The notes: a model not told the origin generated them from the letters alone. Shown: positions 45,026 to 53,723, counted from the first letter of the stretch. The stretch is DNA of 64,000 bases from Roseivirga sp. UBA6052 (GCA_002427755.1 DIYO01000009.1:995296-1059295), one strand, 5' to 3'. A program made the numbers and translations.

Positions 45026-45055
45026 TTAGGCTTTGGACATACAATAGCAACACAT
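45026..45055 (-). CDS. Cys/Met-rich leader peptide MCCYCMSKA
   Basis: A ten-codon ORF (ATG to TAA), reading MCCYCMSKA. It has three Cys and two Met in nine residues and lies 68 bases after the riboswitch and 48 bases before metX. Runs of codons for the end product are the mark of transcription attenuators, and a GTATG/CATAC stem with a T7 tail overlaps its end. It could sense charged Cys/Met tRNA. The ORF is seen; its expression and role are inference. Confidence 0.5.
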   Translation of the reverse strand: MCCYCMSKA

Positions 45056-45123
45056 GTTTTTCTCTACAAAAACTTGCGCTAATAAATCTTGATTCGAATA
45101 AAATGGATTGTACATGTTAACCA

Positions 45124-45249
45124 ATTTATATTCTCCCGAATGTCACTTGACACCCATTATGGGATCAGGATTTAGCACCTTTCTCGGTAGTTAATCGAGG
45201 GGGTTGCTAGCGCTTCATTGAGCCTGTCTCTCCACGCTTCTTTATAAAT
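45124..45249 (-). promoter_or_regulatory. S-box (SAM-I) riboswitch upstream of metX-hom
   Basis: The minus strand folds as a SAM-I aptamer: P1 is ATTTATA/TATAAAT (exact), followed by the core GCGTGGAGAGACAGGCTC, then AATGAAGCGCTAGCAACC, and later AAGGTGCTAAATCCTGA, the three most conserved S-box blocks. It controls methionine genes, as expected from the genes downstream. SAM binding should lower metX-hom expression. Confidence 0.92.
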
Positions 45250-45345
45250 CGATTCAATCCCGAGTCTTCGGGATGAATGACTTGATGCTACAAACGTAGC
45301 ATGTAGATTCGAGTTTCAAAATAAGAAGTAGAAAAAATTTACTTC

Positions 45346-46185
45346 TTACTTGATCATATTCAATAAAGTTGTCAATTGTTGCTTCAGGTCTCTTCTATCT
45401 ACAATGAAATCTAAGAAACCATGGTCTAGAACGAATTCTGAGCTTTGAAAACCTTTAGGCAAGTCTTTACCTACTGTATCTCGTATAACTCTAGGGCCTG
45501 CAAAACCAATTAAGGCACCTGGCTCAGCAATGTTAAAATCTCCGAGCATAGCATAAGAGGCTGTAACACCACCGGTAGTTGGGTCGGTAAGTAATGAAAT
45601 GTAAGGAATACCCTCTTGCTTTAATAAAGCCAACTTAGCAGAAGCTTTTCCTAACTGCATAAGAGAATAACCCGCTTCCATCATTCTAGCACCACCTGAT
45701 TTTGAGATCATCAAGAAAGGTGTTTTGGTCTTTCTGGCATGGTCAATGGCTCTTTTAATCTTTTCACCAACCACTGCACCCATTGAACCACCAATAAAAG
45801 CGAAGTCCATACAGCAGACAACTAGGTCTAAACCATTCATTTTACCGTAGGCCGATCTAGCAGCATCTTTCAAGCCGGTTTTGGCTTGAGCTGCCTTGAT
45901 TCTTTTAGGATAAGGTTTGCTATCTATAAAATCTAGTGGATCTCCTGAAGTCATGTTCTCATCGATCTCAGTAAACTCGTTGTTGTCGAAAAGAATTTCG
46001 AAATACTCTTTAGAACCTATTCTCGTGTGAAAGCCATCTTCAGGACTTACATACGCATTGTTTTTAAGCTCTCTGGTATGAACAATTGTTCCACCTGGTG
46101 TTTTAACCCATAAACCGTCAGGCGCATCTTTCTTCTGATCTGTAGGGGTAGTAATTCCTTTTACCTTTCGTTCGAACCAACTCAT
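45346..46185 (-). CDS. accD: Acetyl-CoA carboxylase carboxyltransferase beta subunit, zinc-ligand-free
   Basis: A 279-residue AccD: begins MSWFERKVKG and carries the biotin/CoA-site stretches FIGGSMGAVVGEKI, SKSGGARMMEAGYSLMQ and SLLTDPTTGGVTASYAMLGD. In E. coli AccD four cysteines form an N-terminal zinc ribbon; here the matching positions read KTPGG and VSPEDG (T29, G32, S47, D50), so the zinc site is lost. The rest is intact. It carries out the second half-reaction of malonyl-CoA synthesis with AccA. Confidence 0.95.
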   Translation of the reverse strand: MSWFERKVKGITTPTDQKKDAPDGLWVKTPGGTIVHTRELKNNAYVSPEDGFHTRIGSKEYFEILFDNNEFTEIDENMTSGDPLDFIDSKPYPKRIKAAQAKTGLKDAARSAYGKMNGLDLVVCCMDFAFIGGSMGAVVGEKIKRAIDHARKTKTPFLMISKSGGARMMEAGYSLMQLGKASAKLALLKQEGIPYISLLTDPTTGGVTASYAMLGDFNIAEPGALIGFAGPRVIRDTVGKDLPKGFQSSEFVLDHGFLDFIVDRRDLKQQLTTLLNMIK

Positions 46186-46332
46186 AGCATCTTACTTAAT
46201 AAGGAGTTGACAAAAGTAGGGGAAAACTACTCTTTAGCCAAAACTCATTTTCAAGAATAAAGAACATCAATCGATTGCGAGAATTGCCTGATTTTCTGTT
46301 TGGTAAATCCTTCTTTTCAATTTTATTTGTAG

Positions 46333-46352
46333 CGGAATGAACGTTCATTCCG
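46333..46352. promoter_or_regulatory. Perfect 20 bp palindrome, probable TetR operator
   Basis: CGGAATGAACGTTCATTCCG is a perfect inverted repeat and includes the first possible ATG of the TetR gene. TetR regulators of lipid genes often bind such TGAACGTTCA-type sites; autoregulation is likely. Confidence 0.75.
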
Positions 46353-46360
46353 TTTTTGAG

Positions 46361-46945
46361 ATGGTAGAAACCAAAGCAAAAGACAAACGAACTTTGATCA
46401 TGCGAGCAACAATTGAATCGTTGAGTCAGCATGGTTTTCAGGGAACGCCAATTTCTATGATTGCTGAAAAAGCCGGAGTAGGAGCTGGCACCATCTACCG
46501 TTATTTTGAAAATAAAGAACACTTGATTAATGAGCTTTTTACGGATATCAAGAGAGACGTAATCAAAGCCATGCTTAAAGATTACCGAGAGGAAGGTTCT
46601 TACAAAGAACGCTTTAAGCACTTATGGATGAACTTGGTTCAGTTTTGTATTGATCATCCTCAGGAGTTTCATTTTGTTGAACAGTACAGGTATGCTTCGT
46701 TCGTGAGTCACGTTACTAGAGAGCAATCTTTTATTATTCTCTCACCCGTATTACAATTTTTTATTGAAGCAAAGCGCGCCAAAGCCATGAAGGATTTGCC
46801 GCTTTATACTATAATTTCATTAACCTATGGTCCGATTGTTTCGCTTTCAAAGCTGCACATAGACCATAATCAGTCATTAACCCAAGAACGTATCGAGCAA
46901 GCTGCAGAAGCTTGTTGGGATGCCGTTCGATTTAGCCTAAAGTAG
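46361..46945 (+). CDS. TetR-family transcriptional regulator
   Basis: A 194-residue TetR regulator with an N-terminal helix-turn-helix (LIMRATIESLSQHGFQGTPISMIAEKAGVGAGTIYRYFENKEHLINELF) and a helical ligand-binding C-terminal part. ATG 46361 is preferred over 46337 because the latter is inside the operator. The KAS-III gene follows after two bases, so it probably controls fatty-acid or polyketide related functions; the ligand is unknown. Confidence 0.9.
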   Translation: MVETKAKDKRTLIMRATIESLSQHGFQGTPISMIAEKAGVGAGTIYRYFENKEHLINELFTDIKRDVIKAMLKDYREEGSYKERFKHLWMNLVQFCIDHPQEFHFVEQYRYASFVSHVTREQSFIILSPVLQFFIEAKRAKAMKDLPLYTIISLTYGPIVSLSKLHIDHNQSLTQERIEQAAEACWDAVRFSLK

Positions 46946-46947
46946 AA

Positions 46948-48021
46948 ATGCCAAACGTTATTATTAAAGGAGTTGGGAGTTTTGTTCCAGAGAGAGTGGT
47001 TCCAAATAGCGAATTTTTAAATCATGTATTCTACCAACCAGATGGTACACCTTATCCTGATGAGAATGATGTAATCATCAGGAAATTTGAAAAAATTACT
47101 GGAATCCGTGAGCGTAGATACGCTGCACCAGGTCAAAAGGCTTCAGATCTTGGTGCCATTGCTGCACAGCGTGCGCTGGAACATGCCGGTATCTCAGGAG
47201 AAGATCTCGACTACATCATCTTCGCGCACAATTTCGGAGATATGCAGGCGAGCAATAACCGAATAGATATGATGCCTAGTTTGGCTGCCAGAGTAAAAGG
47301 AGCGTTGGATATTCAGAATCCCGCAACTTCTTGCTATGACATCATCTTTGGTTGCCCGGGATGGGTGCAAGGTGCTATTCAAGCAACACAGATGATTCGT
47401 TGCGGAGATGCTAAGCACGTGATGGTAATTGGCGGTGAAACATTGAGTCAAACTGTTGATCCACATGACAGAGATTCGATGATTTTTGCAGATGGTGCAG
47501 GGGCAACGATTTTCTCTGCTACTGAAGATGAAAAAGGAGGCTACTTAGCACAATGTTCTAGAACAGATGCCAATGATGAACTGTGCTATTTGAATATGGG
47601 GCCTTCATATAATCCTGCTTTGAGTGCCGATGGTTCTAGCTATATAAAAATGTTGGGTCGTAAGATTTACGAATATGCCTTGACCAATGTAGCTGATGCG
47701 ATAAAATGTGCCATTGAGAAAGCGGGTCTTGACTTGAAAGACATCAGTAAGATTCTAATCCATCAAGCAAACGAGAAAATGGATGAGGCCATCCTTCATA
47801 AGTTATTCAAGCTTTATGGAGAAATGGGTGATTCTAAAGCGCTCATGCCGATGACCATTCAAACCTTAGGTAATAGCTCAGTAGCCACAATTCCAACAAT
47901 GCTTGACCTAATTGTTAAAGGAGAATTAGATGATCACGCATTAAATCCTGGTGATAATGTAATTTTCGCCTCCGTAGGTGCAGGCATGCATATCAATGCG
48001 ATGGTATATCAGATGGTTTAA
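46948..48021 (+). CDS. 3-oxoacyl-ACP synthase III-like thiolase-fold enzyme
   Basis: A 357-residue condensing enzyme. Catalytic triad residues of KAS III are visible: Cys136 in FGCPGWVQGA, His272 in ILIHQANEK and Asn309 in TLGNSSVAT. The N-terminal half has an extended loop (residues 24-45). It is tied to the TetR gene, unlike the housekeeping fabH of most bacteria, so it could make a special fatty acid, hydroxy acid or pigment precursor. The 3' end overlaps the convergent DUF4834 gene by four bases. Confidence 0.88.
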   Translation: MPNVIIKGVGSFVPERVVPNSEFLNHVFYQPDGTPYPDENDVIIRKFEKITGIRERRYAAPGQKASDLGAIAAQRALEHAGISGEDLDYIIFAHNFGDMQASNNRIDMMPSLAARVKGALDIQNPATSCYDIIFGCPGWVQGAIQATQMIRCGDAKHVMVIGGETLSQTVDPHDRDSMIFADGAGATIFSATEDEKGGYLAQCSRTDANDELCYLNMGPSYNPALSADGSSYIKMLGRKIYEYALTNVADAIKCAIEKAGLDLKDISKILIHQANEKMDEAILHKLFKLYGEMGDSKALMPMTIQTLGNSSVATIPTMLDLIVKGELDDHALNPGDNVIFASVGAGMHINAMVYQMV

Positions 48022-48257
48022 TCCACCTCTTCAAAATCTACATAGTCTCCACCTTTGTAGTTCTGTGTAGACTTTTCATTAGACTTCTTTGGAGAAAAGT
48101 TAACGTCAACATTCCCGTCTTTTGGACGAGCATGTTGACGTCTTTGTTCTGGGCCGTTTGGTCTTGCTCCTTGTATAAAAGGCTTGATGAACATACGCCC
48201 TAAAGCACGTATGATAATCAAGAAGATCAGCCCAAATGTTAATAATTTAAATAGCAT
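48018..48257 (-). CDS. DUF4834-type small membrane protein
   Basis: A 79-residue protein with one N-terminal helix (LLTFGLIFLIIIRALGRMFI) and a polar, basic tail ending YKGGDYVDFEEVD, which is the shape of the DUF4834 family of Bacteroidota. Its ATG lies in the stop of carB, so it is cotranscribed with it. Function unknown. Confidence 0.75.
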   Translation of the reverse strand: MLFKLLTFGLIFLIIIRALGRMFIKPFIQGARPNGPEQRRQHARPKDGNVDVNFSPKKSNEKSTQNYKGGDYVDFEEVD

Positions 48258-51070
48258 TATCTGCTTAAATATAAGTTTCGTTTCGAGTAAATATCTAAGA
48301 AGTAATCATCCATCAAATCATCAATGAAATAGATTGCTTCTCCAGTAGACTTCATCTCAGGTCCGAGCTCTTTATTTACTTTCGGGAATTTGTGGAATGA
48401 GAATACTGGCTCTTTGATTGCATAACCTTTCTTCACCGGATTGAAATTGAAATCTTTCAATTTCTTCTCACCCAACATCACCTTAGTAGCGTAATTCACA
48501 TAAGGTTCCTGATAAGCCTTACCTATGAATGGAACGGTACGTGAAGCTCTAGGGTTTGCTTCTATTATATAAACTTGATTGTCTTTTATGGCGAACTGAA
48601 TGTTGATCAGACCAACCGTCTTCAGTGCCAAAGCAATTTTCTTTGTATAAGTTTCTATCTGCTGCATTACAAAGTCTCCTAAACTGTACGGAGGTAATAC
48701 GGCATAAGAATCACCAGAATGAATACCTGCAGGCTCAACATGCTCCATAATTCCGATGATGTATACATCTTCACCGTCACAAATCGCATCAGCTTCTGCT
48801 TCAATTGCTCCTTCTAGGAAGTGATCAAGCAATACTCTATTACCAGGAATATCCTTAAGGATGTTCACCACGTGCTCTTCCAGCTCTTGCTCGTTGATTA
48901 CAATCTTCATGCTCTGTCCACCTAATACATAAGAAGGGCGTACAAGAAGAGGGAAGCCTAGTTCTTTGGCTAACTCCAGTGCTTCGTCAGCATCTTCAAT
49001 AACCCCGAATTTTGGATAAGGGATATCGTTCTCTGCAAGAAGCGTAGAGAATCTACCTCTATCTTCTGCTAAGTCTAATGCCTCAGAACTGGTACCGATA
49101 ATCTTAATGCCATAACGATCTAACTTCTCCGCTAACTTAAGAGCCGTTTGACCACCCAACTGAACGATAACACCCTCAGGCTTTTCGTGTAGGATAATGT
49201 CGTAAATATGCTCCCAGAATACAGGCTCGAAGTAAAGCTTATCAGCCGTATCGAAATCGGTAGATACAGTCTCCGGGTTACAGTTGATCATAATGGTTTC
49301 ATAGCCGCATTCTTTTGCCGCATAGAGGCCATGTACACAAGAGTAATCAAACTCGATGCCTTGGCCGATACGGTTAGGACCTGAACCTAATACAATGATC
49401 TTCTTATTATCAGAAGGAATTGACTCATTTTCTTGATCGAACGTTGAGTAGTAATATGGAGTTTGTGCTTCAAATTCAGCCGCACAAGTATCCACGAGTT
49501 TGTATACACGCTTGATACCTAAGTCATGTCGTTTGTTGAAAACCTTACTCTCTAAACAGCCAAGCAGGTGAGCGATTTGTCTATCGGCATAGCCTTTCTC
49601 TTTAGCAATTTTCAGCAGGTTTTCAGGTAAGGTGTCAATAGTGTATTGCTCTATTTCCTTTTCCAATAAGATGAGCTCTTCAATTTGCTGTAAGAACCAC
49701 TTATCGATTTTAGTTTTCTTTTGAATGGTCTTGAAAGGGATACCCAGCTTAAAGGCATCATAAATATGGAAGAGCCTATTCCAACTTGGGTTTTCAAGAC
49801 TGTATAGTAACTGTGCCTGATCTTTAACTTCTTTGCCGTCTGCCCCTAGCCCATTACGCTTAATCTCTAGCGATTGACAAGCTTTTTGAAGCGCTTCTTG
49901 GAAGTTTCTTCCGATACCCATGGCTTCTCCCACAGACTTCATTTGAAGGCCAAGTTTTCTTTCAGAGCCTTTGAACTTATCGAAGTTCCATCTTGGCACC
50001 TTTACGATGACGTAATCCAAAGAAGGCTCAAAGAAGGCTGAAGTATTTTTAGTGATCTGGTTCTTTAGTTCATCTAGGTTGTAACCAATGGCTAGTTTAG
50101 CAGCAATCTTAGCAATTGGATACCCAGTTGCTTTTGAAGCTAAAGCTGAAGACCTAGATACTCTTGGGTTAATTTCAATTCCGATGATCTCATCGTTCTC
50201 TGGATTTACTGCAAACTGAACATTACATCCACCAGCGAATTGTCCTATACCATGGATCATTCTAATTGATAGGTCTCTCATTTCCTGATAAACGGTATCA
50301 GGTAAAGTCATAGCTGGAGCCACTGTTATCGAGTCTCCTGTGTGAACTCCCATTGGGTCGAAGTTCTCGATTGAACAAATGATAATTACGTTTCCGATAT
50401 TATCTCTGATCAGCTCAACTTCGTATTCTTTCCAGCCTAAGATACTTTGCTCAACTAGCACCTCGTGAATAGGAGAGGCGTTCAACCCCCTGTTTAATGC
50501 TTCATCAAACTCTTCTTGTGAGTTTACGAATCCACCTCCGTAGCCACCAAGGGTAAACGATGGTCTAATTACAAGCGGGAAGCCAATTTCTTGCGCAATT
50601 TCCTTTCCTTTTAAGAAAGAAGTAGCGGTTTCACCTTTACACACATTCACACCAATCTCAAGCATCTTCTGGCGGAATTTCTCCCTGTCTTCAGTAGTCT
50701 CAATGGCATTGATGTCTACCCCTATGATTCTCACATTGAATTTTTCCCAAATCCCTGCTTTATCGCAATCTATTGCAAGGTTCAATGCTGTCTGACCTCC
50801 CATAGTAGGAAGAACCGCATCGATGTCATGCTTTTTGAGGATTTCAATGATAGATTTTTTGGTGAGGGGTTTCAGATAAATGTTATCTGCCATTACCGGG
50901 TCTGTCATAATGGTTGCCGGGTTAGAATTGATGAGGGTTACCTCGATACCTTCTTCCATTAATGATCTGGCCGCTTGAGATCCAGAGTAATCGAATTCAC
51001 AGGCTTGGCCGATAATGATAGGTCCGCTTCCGATGATCAGGATGGACTTAATGCTATTGTCTTTTGGCAT
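48257..51070 (-). CDS. carB: Carbamoyl-phosphate synthase large subunit (no allosteric domain)
   Basis: A 937-residue CarB with two ATP-grasp halves: the first begins KSILIIGSGPIIIGQACEFDYSGSQAARS and the second has IIVLGSGPNRIGQGIEFDYSCVHG, each with its GG and NPR motifs. E. coli CarB has 1073 residues; the missing part is the C-terminal MGS regulatory domain. The first substrate-binding half and all catalytic motifs are present, so it should still make carbamoyl phosphate for arginine and pyrimidines. No carA is adjacent. Confidence 0.95.
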   Translation of the reverse strand: MPKDNSIKSILIIGSGPIIIGQACEFDYSGSQAARSLMEEGIEVTLINSNPATIMTDPVMADNIYLKPLTKKSIIEILKKHDIDAVLPTMGGQTALNLAIDCDKAGIWEKFNVRIIGVDINAIETTEDREKFRQKMLEIGVNVCKGETATSFLKGKEIAQEIGFPLVIRPSFTLGGYGGGFVNSQEEFDEALNRGLNASPIHEVLVEQSILGWKEYEVELIRDNIGNVIIICSIENFDPMGVHTGDSITVAPAMTLPDTVYQEMRDLSIRMIHGIGQFAGGCNVQFAVNPENDEIIGIEINPRVSRSSALASKATGYPIAKIAAKLAIGYNLDELKNQITKNTSAFFEPSLDYVIVKVPRWNFDKFKGSERKLGLQMKSVGEAMGIGRNFQEALQKACQSLEIKRNGLGADGKEVKDQAQLLYSLENPSWNRLFHIYDAFKLGIPFKTIQKKTKIDKWFLQQIEELILLEKEIEQYTIDTLPENLLKIAKEKGYADRQIAHLLGCLESKVFNKRHDLGIKRVYKLVDTCAAEFEAQTPYYYSTFDQENESIPSDNKKIIVLGSGPNRIGQGIEFDYSCVHGLYAAKECGYETIMINCNPETVSTDFDTADKLYFEPVFWEHIYDIILHEKPEGVIVQLGGQTALKLAEKLDRYGIKIIGTSSEALDLAEDRGRFSTLLAENDIPYPKFGVIEDADEALELAKELGFPLLVRPSYVLGGQSMKIVINEQELEEHVVNILKDIPGNRVLLDHFLEGAIEAEADAICDGEDVYIIGIMEHVEPAGIHSGDSYAVLPPYSLGDFVMQQIETYTKKIALALKTVGLINIQFAIKDNQVYIIEANPRASRTVPFIGKAYQEPYVNYATKVMLGEKKLKDFNFNPVKKGYAIKEPVFSFHKFPKVNKELGPEMKSTGEAIYFIDDLMDDYFLDIYSKRNLYLSR

Positions 51071-51118
51071 AGGGTTAGTTAGAAAAGAACGACTAGTTGA
51101 CTAAGGTCTAAATTGGCA

Positions 51119-51148
51119 CAAATTTATGGCAATTGCTTAAGAATCAAA
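51119..51148 (-). promoter_or_regulatory. Promoter of carB
   Basis: On the minus strand TTTG (51148-51145) and TAAATTTG (51126-51119) are separated by 18 bases, a full match to the Bacteroidota consensus TTTG-N(17-23)-TAnnTTTG, with the -7 box 48 bases before the carB ATG. Confidence 0.7.
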
Positions 51149-51270
51149 ATCTGATTTTGTGGAATAAGACAACTAAATGCTTAAACATCAAACTGAGCGC
51201 ATTTTCCCTAGATTCAATTGATAAATTTCCTATTTTAATCTCTTTAAAGAAGAACTAAACGCTAACTAAA

Positions 51271-51684
51271 ATGAAGAATATAAAATCTGTATTTGCCTTA
51301 CTGGTAATGGTCTTGTTCGTTGTAGGATGTGCAGCATCATCAACAACTACAAACTCTGGTGCAAGTGCAAAAGCTAAGAAAGCGAAACCGTATGATCCAA
51401 CCGGCACATGGGAGTATGTTGTAGAGACACCCGATGGTGGTTCTGGAGGTAATCTAGTAATAGAAGGTAATCCTGGTGCTTACGTTGCTACTCTAGAGAC
51501 TGATCAATTTGGTGCACTCGAACTGACAGATGTTTCAATGGATGGCCAAACTTTAACAGGTTCTATTGAGGTAATGGGTAATTATGCAGATGTTGAATGC
51601 ACATTCGATGGTGATACCTTTACCGGATCTGTATACTTAGGTGAAGATGCTTTTCCTATGGAAGGTAAAAGGGTCAGTAAGTAA
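51271..51684 (+). CDS. Small secreted lipoprotein
   Basis: A 137-residue protein with a lipoprotein signal peptide (VMVLFVVGC, Cys20), an Ala/Lys/Ser linker and a beta-rich domain (PTGTWEYVVETPDGGSGGNLVIEG, DGDTFTGSVYLGED). The 'GTWEYV' opening recalls lipid- or ligand-binding beta-sandwiches seen in other small lipoproteins. It has its own terminator and faces an island of further lipoproteins. Confidence 0.8.
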   Translation: MKNIKSVFALLVMVLFVVGCAASSTTTNSGASAKAKKAKPYDPTGTWEYVVETPDGGSGGNLVIEGNPGAYVATLETDQFGALELTDVSMDGQTLTGSIEVMGNYADVECTFDGDTFTGSVYLGEDAFPMEGKRVSK

Positions 51685-51709
51685 TATCTACATAACTAAG
51701 AAATACATA

Positions 51710-51736
51710 GGGTAGCAGTTTTGCTGCCCTTTTTTA
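51710..51736 (+). terminator. Terminator of the 137-residue lipoprotein gene
   Basis: GGGTAGC pairs with GCTGCCC (7 pairs, one wobble) and is followed by six T, 26 bases beyond the stop. Confidence 0.85.
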
Positions 51737-51748
51737 TTGCTAAACCTT

Positions 51749-51820
51749 TTATGCCATAATAATGACTAACAGTGCTAAGAGAAAGCCAATTGCAGCAGAT
51801 ATGTTTCTTGTATTTTTCAT
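51749..51820 (-). CDS. 23-residue hydrophobic peptide, paralogue of 53889-53960
   Basis: An unannotated ORF reading MKNTRNISAAIG and then a hydrophobic run FLLALLVIIMA before TAA. A basic head and one membrane helix are visible. It matches the peptide at 53889-53960 in 11 of 23 positions, with the rest mostly conservative, and the signal peptide of the lipoprotein at 52032 in 13 of 23. Length and stop position are exactly the same in both ORFs. Synonymous and conservative changes suggest it is translated. It could be a free membrane peptide or a remnant of a lipoprotein gene. Confidence 0.5.
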   Translation of the reverse strand: MKNTRNISAAIGFLLALLVIIMA

Positions 51821-51979
51821 GATTGATTTGCTTTAAATCTTTTTATAATCATCTAAGTAAGCTCAAAGGCATAAGTGTTTAAGGCATATATCGATAACCA
51901 GTTACTTATTGGAGTTAAAGAGTAGGATAGTGGAGTTCAACTTTACTTCACATGTCTAAGAATCTCTATAAACAAAGAG

Positions 51980-52007
51980 AGGTAGCCCGTATGACTACCC
52001 CTTTTTA
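51980..52007. terminator. Weak hairpin between lipoprotein gene and tiny ORF
   Basis: GGTAG pairs with CTACC (5 pairs), followed on the plus strand by CCTTTTT and on the minus strand by TCTCTTTG. It lies 25-50 bases beyond the stop of the minus-strand lipoprotein gene and may end it; another stem (AACCAT/ATGGTT) overlaps the stop itself. Confidence 0.4.
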
Positions 52008-52031
52008 TTTGTGTAAAACCATCCGCTATGG

Positions 52032-53723
52032 TTATTTCAATCCTTTGATCTGAATACCTTTCAAATAGGCTCTGCCGTAGCCGTTTTCATTGGGTACTGC
52101 CGAGATGATGACATACTTATATCCTGTTTTATTGAGTTGAATGCTACTTTTCTTCACATATCCTGCTTTCTTCTCTACATTATACTCTCGGAGTTTCTCT
52201 GTATATTGACCCTTTTCGGCCGCCATATATATGTATACTTTATAATTCGTATCGGCTTTCATCTCCAAATGAATCTCATTTAGTGTAGACAATTCATCAA
52301 TTGGAATTTGGATTTGGTTCTTTTGGGATTTTGAAGGGTCTTTTAGGTTATTAATATCTGCTCCACCATATCTACCACCGCGGAATTCATCTTTCCCATG
52401 TTTTCTAAAGGTCTGATATACCACATTGAGGCCATCAAGATTAAGCTCGGCTTCGGAAGGCTTACGTGCAATTGCTTTTACACCGCCTATTCCGTTAGCG
52501 ATAAGGATTACATTTTCATTGGCTACCACGTAGTTGGCAGAGCCATTCATATCAAGTGTACCATTTACTACAAAGCCTTCCTTTTTGCTCGGAATGTCGG
52601 CAATGAATACACCTGATTTACCATTGGCTATGTATACATGGTCTTCATCTGCAGTAATCCCATTGCTTAAGCCAGATCCTCCAAGGTTAGCGATAGAAGC
52701 AGTGAATTCCTCTCCGTCATCGATGTCGTCTTTATCGAAGACTTTAACACCCTTTTCACTTAAAGCTGCAAATAGTAGATCGCCTCTTAGACTTAGAGAG
52801 TTTTTCCCATCGAGCGTGCTGATGCTTCCAATTGAGTAACTCTTCTCTTTTTTGATACCATCGTCCTGAATTTTGTATTTGAAGATATGAGCATTAGACC
52901 CGCCTTGAAGCACGTAGAATTTTTTATTCTTTTTAGTGTCTTCTGCTACAATACTTTTAGCATCTGAAAAACCGTCTCGTGCTATCTGTGTGAAGTTTCT
53001 TGCTCCGGATCTTAGGTCTATCGCAATTAGTCCTCCGTCACCGCTTCTTCCTCCTACAGTTACATAGAGCAGAGATTCTGTACGAATAAGTCCATTGGCA
53101 TTAACCCCTTCTAATTGAAGCGTTTCATTAGACTCTGCAATGATTTCCCCATCAACAAAACGCATTCTTTCTACGAGAGCCCCTTTACGGTTTGCTCCCG
53201 CCAAATAAATACTAAAGGCTGAACCCTCACGGTTGTCTTCATCATCAATAGCAATAGCATTAATATCAGTGTCTTGATAAATCACTTGACTTAAGATTTG
53301 GATAGAGGAGGGGTTAGCAATGTTGAGTACTTCAAAACCACCGCCATATGTTGCTCCACGAATATGGTAGCTCACGAAAGCGTAGTCTCCTTCAATCAAA
53401 ATGAAAGATGCAGACAGGTTTTGCGTAAACTTATCGGGTGAAGGTATTTCTGCCTTGAGATCAAACTTAGGTGAGATGAAATTCTTTGTCCCCAAATCAG
53501 GTCCTGCCACTGTTGTTACTTCGAATGGGTCTTGTCTTATGCCGATTTCTTGATTAAGAGTTGTTACTCTGTTTGACAGCGCTACAGAATTATTGTTGAT
53601 TTGAATTCGCTCAATTGGTGTGGTATCGAATTCCTCCTCTAAAGGCCTATCACAGGCAGAAATGAGAATGAGAAGGGCGAGAAGTAAACTAAGGAGTGCG
53701 GAAAAATTTCTTTGGGTTTTCAT
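52032..53723 (-). CDS. LVIVD/beta-propeller-like lipoprotein
   Basis: A 563-residue lipoprotein. The signal peptide MKTQRNFSALLSLLLALLIL runs to Cys24 (ISAC). The body consists of beta-propeller-like repeats in which a strand pair with 'NANGLIRTESLLYVTVGG', 'NSLSLRGDLLFAALSEKG' and 'SANYVVANENVILIANGIGG' patterns recurs, the LVIVD type. The C-terminal 110 residues form a separate beta domain. It is presumably outer-membrane anchored. ATG 53723 is chosen since the signal peptide starts there. The free 23-residue ORFs close by copy this signal peptide. Confidence 0.8.
   Translation of the reverse strand: MKTQRNFSALLSLLLALLILISACDRPLEEEFDTTPIERIQINNNSVALSNRVTTLNQEIGIRQDPFEVTTVAGPDLGTKNFISPKFDLKAEIPSPDKFTQNLSASFILIEGDYAFVSYHIRGATYGGGFEVLNIANPSSIQILSQVIYQDTDINAIAIDDEDNREGSAFSIYLAGANRKGALVERMRFVDGEIIAESNETLQLEGVNANGLIRTESLLYVTVGGRSGDGGLIAIDLRSGARNFTQIARDGFSDAKSIVAEDTKKNKKFYVLQGGSNAHIFKYKIQDDGIKKEKSYSIGSISTLDGKNSLSLRGDLLFAALSEKGVKVFDKDDIDDGEEFTASIANLGGSGLSNGITADEDHVYIANGKSGVFIADIPSKKEGFVVNGTLDMNGSANYVVANENVILIANGIGGVKAIARKPSEAELNLDGLNVVYQTFRKHGKDEFRGGRYGGADINNLKDPSKSQKNQIQIPIDELSTLNEIHLEMKADTNYKVYIYMAAEKGQYTEKLREYNVEKKAGYVKKSSIQLNKTGYKYVIISAVPNENGYGRAYLKGIQIKGLK

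Larger units (their letters stand above)
44978..45345. other. 368-base leader region of metX
   Basis: The gap between accD and metX (both minus strand) holds the riboswitch (45124-45249), the leader peptide ORF (45026-45055), and a hairpin ATCCCGA/TCGGGAT (45257-45274) that may end accD transcription. The stretch next to metX (44978-45025) is T/A-rich, with T7 and T6 runs on the minus strand. Confidence 0.7.
51685..52031. other. 347-base gap with a tiny ORF
   Basis: Apart from the terminator (51710-51736), the 23-codon minus-strand ORF (51749-51820) and the hairpin at 51980-52007, the gap holds nothing that I recognise. Confidence 0.6.

Noticed and set aside
45257..45274. Hairpin ATCCCGA/TCGGGAT as part of the riboswitch
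   Set aside because: It is outside P1 of the aptamer and on the accD side; at most a terminator for accD.
46196..46621. A 141-codon minus-strand frame before and within the TetR gene
   Set aside because: Overlaps the TetR gene and operator; the translation shows no domain.
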